DNA of 64,000 nt from Siphonodentalium dalli (lineage: Eukaryota; Mollusca; Scaphopoda; Gadilida; Siphonodentaliidae): NCBI GenBank assembly GCA_032622095.1, contig CP136069.1, forward strand, positions 41,270,194-41,334,193. Reading direction: 5' to 3'. Each line of letters begins with the position of its first letter. Positions within the stretch are counted from its first letter, which is position 1. The position numbers were made by a program, and so were the translations under genes. Shown piece by piece: positions 60,101 through 64,000 of the stretch. The notes below the pieces were generated by a model. It was not told where the DNA came from. It did not search any database and worked only from the letters and a program-made list of their open reading frames with translations.

Positions 60101-63100
60101 CAAGCTGCAACCGATTCCATTCATATTGGGTGTATGGATCTTTCACAACAATATCTTGATCGAGTTCAATAACCAGGTTTGCCCAATTGTTTTTACCTGA
60201 GTTACGGCCCTTACTTTGTCTATTTTTAGCAATTTTATGACCGTTTGCATGATAACTTGAATGTCAACTGATTCCTTTCATTTGGGATCTTTCACAACAA
60301 TATCTTGATGGAGTTCAGCAACCAAGTTTGTCCAATTTTTTGTGACCTGAGATATGGCCCTCAGTTCTGAGTTATGGTTCTTTAGTTCGTCCATTTTTAG
60401 TCATTTTCGGTCGGACAGATTCACTCTAATGGGCAAAAAAACTCAAAATAAAGCCGAAAAGTTACTTAAAACTGACAATGAGTTTGAATGACTTTTTGGA
60501 ATTATTAAGTTTTCTTTGTCTTCTATTTATTGTTGACTATTTAATTGCATGTTATTATAGGTATGAAAGATAAGAAAAAAGCCAAAAAGGACTGTGATAG
60601 ACAAGATATGGAGACAGAAGAAACCAATGGTAGGTGGACAGATAATACTAATCATCCTTAACCCTCTCGTGACTGGAGCTTCCTGAAATTTAGCGAAAAC
60701 CCTGTGCCAATGCATTCACTTATATATGCAAGTCTCTCACAGGGAGTCTCACATATTTAAGAGAATACATTGGCCTAAAAAAAATTACATTGACCTTTTA
60801 AGCCAGTGCATTCTCTTATAGATGTGAGTCTCCCATAGAGAGCCTCGCAATATGCTCACATATATAAGATAATACATTGGCCTAACAATATATACCTTGA
60901 CCTTGTAAGCCAGTGCATTCGCTTATATATGCGATGCGACCTATGGGAGACTCGCATATATAAGAGAATGCACTGTCATATGATCTTTAATGGTATGCAT
61001 GTGCAGCTCCCGTCATGAAAGGGTTAACTCTTTTGATGCCATGCAGCACCACATACAGATCCCCCAGTGCCAAGAATTCTGCACATGTCTATATTGGTTG
61101 TGGGTGTATTTTGTTAACCCTTTACCCAACAGAAGGGCCCTGTGCCAATGCATTCTCTTATATATGCGAGTCGACCATAGGTCGCCTCGCATATATAAGA
61201 GAATGCATTGGCTTAACACATTAAAAATTATAAAATTGTTAAAGAATGTAAGAAAAATGATTTTTTTTAGGCCAATGCATTCTCTTATATATGCGAGGCG
61301 ACCTATGGTCGACTCACATATATAAGAGAATGCATTGGCACAGGGCATAACTGTAACTATCACAATGTGGTCAAGGAGCCGGTTCCAATGATATCCATAT
61401 GTGTATGGTTCTATTGAGACAGACCGAAGATATTTTAGGCTGTTGAAGCTTTATTTGGCCGGTTTTGGCCGTTTTGTTGGGTAAAGGGTTAATGTGATGT
61501 ATCTCAGGTATCCTTTGATATTTTTTGTTAAAAAATTCACATGTGAGTGGACATATGGTTGCCCACCCTATAAAGTCAGATGACCATGGTTGACATCTTG
61601 GATTTATACGTTGTATAAAATATTACATCCAATAACCTGTTGGATTGAATAATATTGTATTATTAGAAATTGTAGACCTCTAGAACTATGTCTGACCTAT
61701 ATATGACCACCTTTGAATGGGGCCACATGAACATATCCATCACCATGGGTGCAGATCTACTGATGCATATATATATATGATCGCATTTATATGGTTTTAT
61801 GCAGGGATGTTGCATTTTATTTGTCATATCTCATACATTACATAGTGCTGTGCTCAGGTACGCATTTCAGATATATCCAGGCTTACATTAGAACAATTGG
61901 CTAATGTATATAATGTAATCAGATCTTTGTATTTGTTTCAATCTTGGTAATATCTGTTGGCAATTGATTAGTACATGTCACACCATACCTTCTTATGACC
62001 ACCTTTGAGAAGGATACATGACCAATGACACTCATATGTCCACCAAGCAATTCTCCGAGTCGAGTTCTGTCAGAAAACCAACAGCTGAAGAGAGATTAAT
62101 GCCACGACCAAAGAAATAGGCTTGTATGAAATGATATGACAAACTATCCACCCTAGAATTTATTTTCCAGTATTGTGAATTATTGTAAACCCTCCCACCT
62201 CCCCTGGCTACTCATTATTATATAACAAGGTAGGCCCTTGTCAGTCCTATTTGGATCTCATTCCTTTATTCTATAACTGTAAATACCACTCAACTGTACA
62301 TTAGAACTAATCAAATTGATGCTACCCTTCAACAACAGAATTTAAACCAAGTATAAATATTTTTCTGGCTCTGACTGTACCGACTGACTTCACAGTATGC
62401 AATGGCCTTGACCCTGTATCATCACAATATGGTCCGTTTACATCAGGTCCATCGATAGACAATATACAGACAACCAGGTGTGCCTGTCTTCACAAAGCTA
62501 ATTTTGTCTAATTTTTGTTGTTTCCGGATGATAACTGTATTTAATTTGAATGGGGTGATATGTGCAAATCATATAGAACAAAAATCACAAGGATTCCAAA
62601 TGATATTATGCATAATTTGAAACCAGTCAAAGGGCATATCATGCTGCACTTGAAGGTGCCCTTTTTGAATTTTCTGTTGTCTTTTTTTCAGGACATGTTA
62701 ACCACAATAAATCGAAAAAGAAACTGAAAAGAAAAAAGGTAATGTTAGATTGAATTATTAGGTGTTTTAATTTCACATCATTTTTAATTTCCCTGAATAT
62801 TTTAATCTGAGTTGATTTAAGTTTTTAGCTCAACTTAAATTTGAGCTATTGATGTGGGGTGGCATCCATCGTCTGTGCATCCATCTGTGATCAATTTCCT
62901 TCAGCAAATCCTACAGGCCACATCCCTTATCCTGTTGTCACTAAACTTTATATTGATCTTTGGGGTGACCTTTGGATGCATGGGAGCCATTGATTTTTTT
63001 TCTGAAATTTGTTTAAAAATGTGGCTGCCAGCAGCCATCTTGGATTTCACATTTGAATTCCTCGGCACACCCAGCAGCTCGCATTTATTTGGAGAATTAT

Positions 63101-64000
63101 TTTGAAATTTTTAGGATCACCTCTAGATGGAATCTGTTGAATTTGAACAACTTACATCATTGCAGGCAGCCATCTTGGATATTACTCTTTGCATGACTAA
63201 TTACTTTGGCATACCTACAGCCTAACATTTTTTATCCAATTGATCCTAAACTTTAAATGGCTCTTCGGGTTGACCTCTGGTATTACTTAAACATTCCGCT
63301 TTCCCTATCACTCCATAATGTATGACATCATTTTCTCTCAAAGTTGAGCTACAGTGTCATTGACATTGACGTTGGTCTGCGTTTTAGATTTGCTCACATG
63401 AAAATCACTTTATGGGCTGCAGTATTCTACTTTACCACCCTTCAGATCAAGCTTGATATCCTACTTCCATAACAGTTTCCTGCTTTTAGTCTTTCTGATC
63501 AGTCTGATGTAAATTTAATGCAGATGTTCACATGGTTATATTCTCGTTCATAAATAAGTATAAATGCTTTTATTTCCTTGAAATTAGTTATTATATATTT
63601 TTGTGTTTCTTTGAAATTAATTATTGTGAATGCTCACATACAGTAATGCTCTAAGTAATCGACTCCTTAACCACAGCAGAATTTTGGGTAACTTTTCAGG
63701 ATTTAGTCGGAAATATGGCTTGTTGCCATTCATCGGAAACTCTCGGGGAGAGCTTTGCGACAAACAAACACAAATGATTTTGCCATCCAGAGTCAGTGCA
63801 TTTAATTAGTATATCAGAATGATGGTGTGTGTTGGAAATCTGGATTAATATTCGTAAAAGGAACAACTTTGAGAAAGATTATTCTCCATTTCTATTCGAT
63901 CACCCTACTGAAGTGTTTCACTTCACTTTAACTATGCCAATATAAGCAATAGCTTAAGTGTAAAATCACTGTAATGTTTTCTCTTGCAGGAGACATCAAC
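54054..64000 (+). CDS. SURF2: SURF2 ortholog, split gene, 7 exons seen, 3' end off the window
   Basis: Seven exons on the plus strand join in phase to about 216 codons; the human protein is 256 aa. Diagnostic blocks in order: CTLTGHEMP (exon 2, human CILTGHELP), YVSGKKFKKA (human YTRGKKYQRL), YQPHIVPHK (human FEPHIVPS), VIRHTSGKKYKRAVERW (exons 3-4, human [14 protein letters not shown]), KYVPP, then an acidic stretch (EEVDDDEDDESDIDGMTD, human DDSMTDLY) and a lysine-rich tail (exons 5-6). SURF2 is reported to be nucleolar and tied to ribosome/5S RNP biology. The two GKK-type half repeats suggest an internal duplication of the fold. In mammals SURF2 is head to head with SURF1. Here its head-to-head neighbour is AXDND1, and no SURF1 coding sequence is seen. 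Confidence 0.92.
54498..54637. mobile_element. Hairpin MITE family D, asymmetric copy, SURF2 intron 1
   Basis: CAGTAATGCCCTAAATAATC end and inverse; right inner arm lost. Confidence 0.85.
55150..55610. repeat. Diverged short tandem repeat in SURF2 intron 1
   Basis: About 15 imperfect copies of an approximately 28-33 bp unit, AATGAGTGTCCCAAACCATC. Irregular period, old array. Confidence 0.75.
55849..56006 (+). CDS. SURF2: SURF2 exon 2
   Basis: Acceptor CTTTCTTTACAG, donor AAAAA|GTAAGT. It encodes the first SURF2 core: VICTLTGHEMPKRADAVLSY, GKKFKKASEES and YETYQPHIVPHKKKK. The Cys, TGHE and HIVP residues are the family signature. 158 bases, phase 0 in and phase 2 out. Confidence 0.95.
56190..56292. 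repeat. Hairpin in SURF2 intron 2
   Basis: GGGCAGGAATCTTTTATTATGG and its near-inverse around GATAATTATATAGTTATC, extended by TATCTCCACAG / CTGTGAATATC. Confidence 0.75.
56502..56605 (+). CDS. SURF2: SURF2 exon 3
   Basis: Acceptor ATCCTTTCCAG, donor CGTT|GTAAGT. It encodes NMLFDTLILKTIRKTPQDVI then RHTSGKKYKRAVER, matching human [27 protein letters not shown], the second core motif. Phase 2 to 1. Confidence 0.93.
56606..57730. other. SURF2 intron 3, left part
   Basis: AT-rich intron with no shared repeat or coding signal recognised. Confidence 0.5.
57731..58445. mobile_element. Inverted-repeat DNA element in SURF2 intron 3
   Basis: Ends CAGGCCTGGCATTCTGAG and CTGAGAATGCCAGGCCTG; flanking CTTTCC on both sides. 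The interior has short GC-rich inverted blocks (GGCGAGCGAT / ATCGCTCGCC; GCCCTCCT / AGGAGGGC). No coding potential. Confidence 0.72.
58645..58858. mobile_element. Hairpin MITE family D, full hairpin, SURF2 intron 3
   Basis: CAGTAATGCCCTAAGTAATC with the matching right end (GATTACTTAAGGCATTACTG); TA on both sides. Ends about 116 bp before exon 4. Confidence 0.88.
58975..59130 (+). CDS. SURF2: SURF2 exon 4
   Basis: Acceptor TTTTCAATAG, donor TTAC|GTTAGT (weak). It encodes KECEIEGKKYVPP, matching human EECQKQGVEYVP, followed by a run of Asp/Glu and DGMTDIQALMEEDMKHL. Phase 1 to 1. Confidence 0.92.
59190..59540. repeat. Dispersed 'GAGCTATTG' repeat, copy in SURF2 intron 4
   Basis: AAGTTTGAGCTATTGCCATA then CCTACAGGCCACATTCC and GATCTTTGGGGTGACCT. 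The same blocks recur at 62826-63330 in the same order. Confidence 0.65.
59550..60405. repeat. About 5 diverged tandem units of 155-178 bp in SURF2 intron 4
   Basis: The block TTGAAC....TCAACC.ATT..ATTCATATTTGGTATATGGATCT recurs at about 59631, 59809, 59967, 60124 and 60280, each followed by ACAACAATATCTCGA and TTTTTACCTGAGTTA. Confidence 0.85.
60561..60629 (+). CDS. SURF2: SURF2 exon 5
   Basis: Acceptor GTTATTATAG, donor AATG|GTAGGT. It encodes MKDKKKAKKDCDRQDMETEE and TNG, a low-complexity basic then acidic linker. Support is phase (1 to 1), splice consensus and position; there is little sequence conservation to lean on. Confidence 0.75.
60662..61023. mobile_element. TTAA MITE family B with extra hairpin, SURF2 intron 5
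   Basis: TTAA edges; CCCTCTCGTGACTGGAGC and CGTCATGAAAGGG ends; three hairpin modules. It starts 33 bp after the exon 5 donor. Confidence 0.85.
61118..61488. mobile_element. TTAA MITE family A copy in SURF2 intron 5
   Basis: TTAA edges and both hairpins present; the spacer is about 20 bp shorter than in the other copies. Confidence 0.9.
61489..62691. other. SURF2 intron 5, right part
   Basis: No repeat shared with the rest of the window and no coding frame with similarity; only ordinary intron sequence seen. Confidence 0.5.
62692..62738 (+). CDS. SURF2: SURF2 exon 6
   Basis: Acceptor TCTTTTTTTCAG, donor AAAAAG|GTAATG. It encodes GHVNHNKSKKKLKRKK, comparable to the lysine-rich LGSLKKKFKSHHRK tail of vertebrate SURF2. 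47 bases, phase 1 in and phase 0 out. Confidence 0.78.
62826..63340. repeat. Dispersed 'GAGCTATTG' repeat, copy in SURF2 intron 6
   Basis: TTTGAGCTATTGATG, CCTACAGGCCACATCCC, GATCTTTGGGGTGACCT, GCAGCCATCTTGGAT. The open frame at 62854-63105 lies inside this repeat and is not treated as a gene. Confidence 0.65.
63641..63757. mobile_element. Hairpin MITE family D, left half
   Basis: CAGTAATGCTCTAAGTAATC through the loop GAGAGCTTT, right arm absent. Confidence 0.75.
63990..64000 (+). CDS. SURF2: SURF2 exon 7, cut by window edge
   Basis: Acceptor TTTTCTCTTGCAG at 63977-63989 is followed by an in-phase GAG ACA TCA before the sequence ends. Only the splice site and three codons support it. Confidence 0.55.

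Overview
This is eukaryotic, AT-rich animal genomic DNA: split genes with GT-AG introns, a tRNA-derived SINE, LTR and DIRS-type retroelements, many MITEs and several minisatellites. Two gene families are recognisable. On the minus strand is most of AXDND1 (axonemal dynein light chain domain-containing 1), so the organism has motile cilia or flagella. On the plus strand is most of SURF2 (surfeit locus 2). The dispersed repeats, including blocks that begin 'GAGCTATTG' with GTCC/GGAC runs, resemble those of marine lophotrochozoans such as molluscs. That taxonomic guess is inference and weak.

Layout. AXDND1 reads right to left. I place 17 coding exons, from a start codon at 46360 to an exon ending at 728, and the gene continues off the left edge. 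All 17 exons join in phase and encode about 682 residues. The vertebrate protein is about 1000 residues. SURF2 reads left to right from 54054 to the right edge, with 7 exons that join in phase and about 216 codons. The two genes are head to head. The roughly 7.7 kb between their start codons is filled with repeats: a hairpin MITE, a decayed duplicated segment with a THAP-like start, an 85-87 bp GC-rich satellite at 49.5-51.2 kb with a recurring 15-mer on both sides, and two other inverted-repeat elements.

Mobile DNA fills the introns. AXDND1 intron 2 holds a broken DIRS-like element (about 37.95-42.35 kb). A deleted Ty3/gypsy LTR element (38313-39929, target duplication ATGGC) is nested inside it. 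Dispersed MITEs fall into several families. TTAA-target elements share a swappable hairpin module. A hairpin family starts CAGTAATGCCC. A hAT-like family starts CAAGCC and has clean 8-bp target duplications. There are also several single inverted-repeat elements. A tRNA-derived SINE lies at 32.6-32.9 kb.

The most unusual structure is in AXDND1. Intron 7 is dominated by a 7.2-kb minisatellite (24.5-31.7 kb). Nearly every unit carries a copy of the 3' end of the preceding exon plus its 5' splice site. Exon 8 shows the same thing independently: seven perfect 50-bp units carry that exon's 3' end. Exon 11 shows the mirror case: 57 bp containing its 3' splice site and first 26 coding bases are duplicated. 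One gene thus has three separate tandem amplifications across splice junctions. The duplicates next to exons 7 and 11 are multiples of three and leave the reading frame open.

The long hydrophobic ORFs at 27.7-31.5 kb are artefacts of the 48-bp repeat and are not listed as genes. Exons were joined only on paper, by phase and family similarity. No alignment or search program was run.
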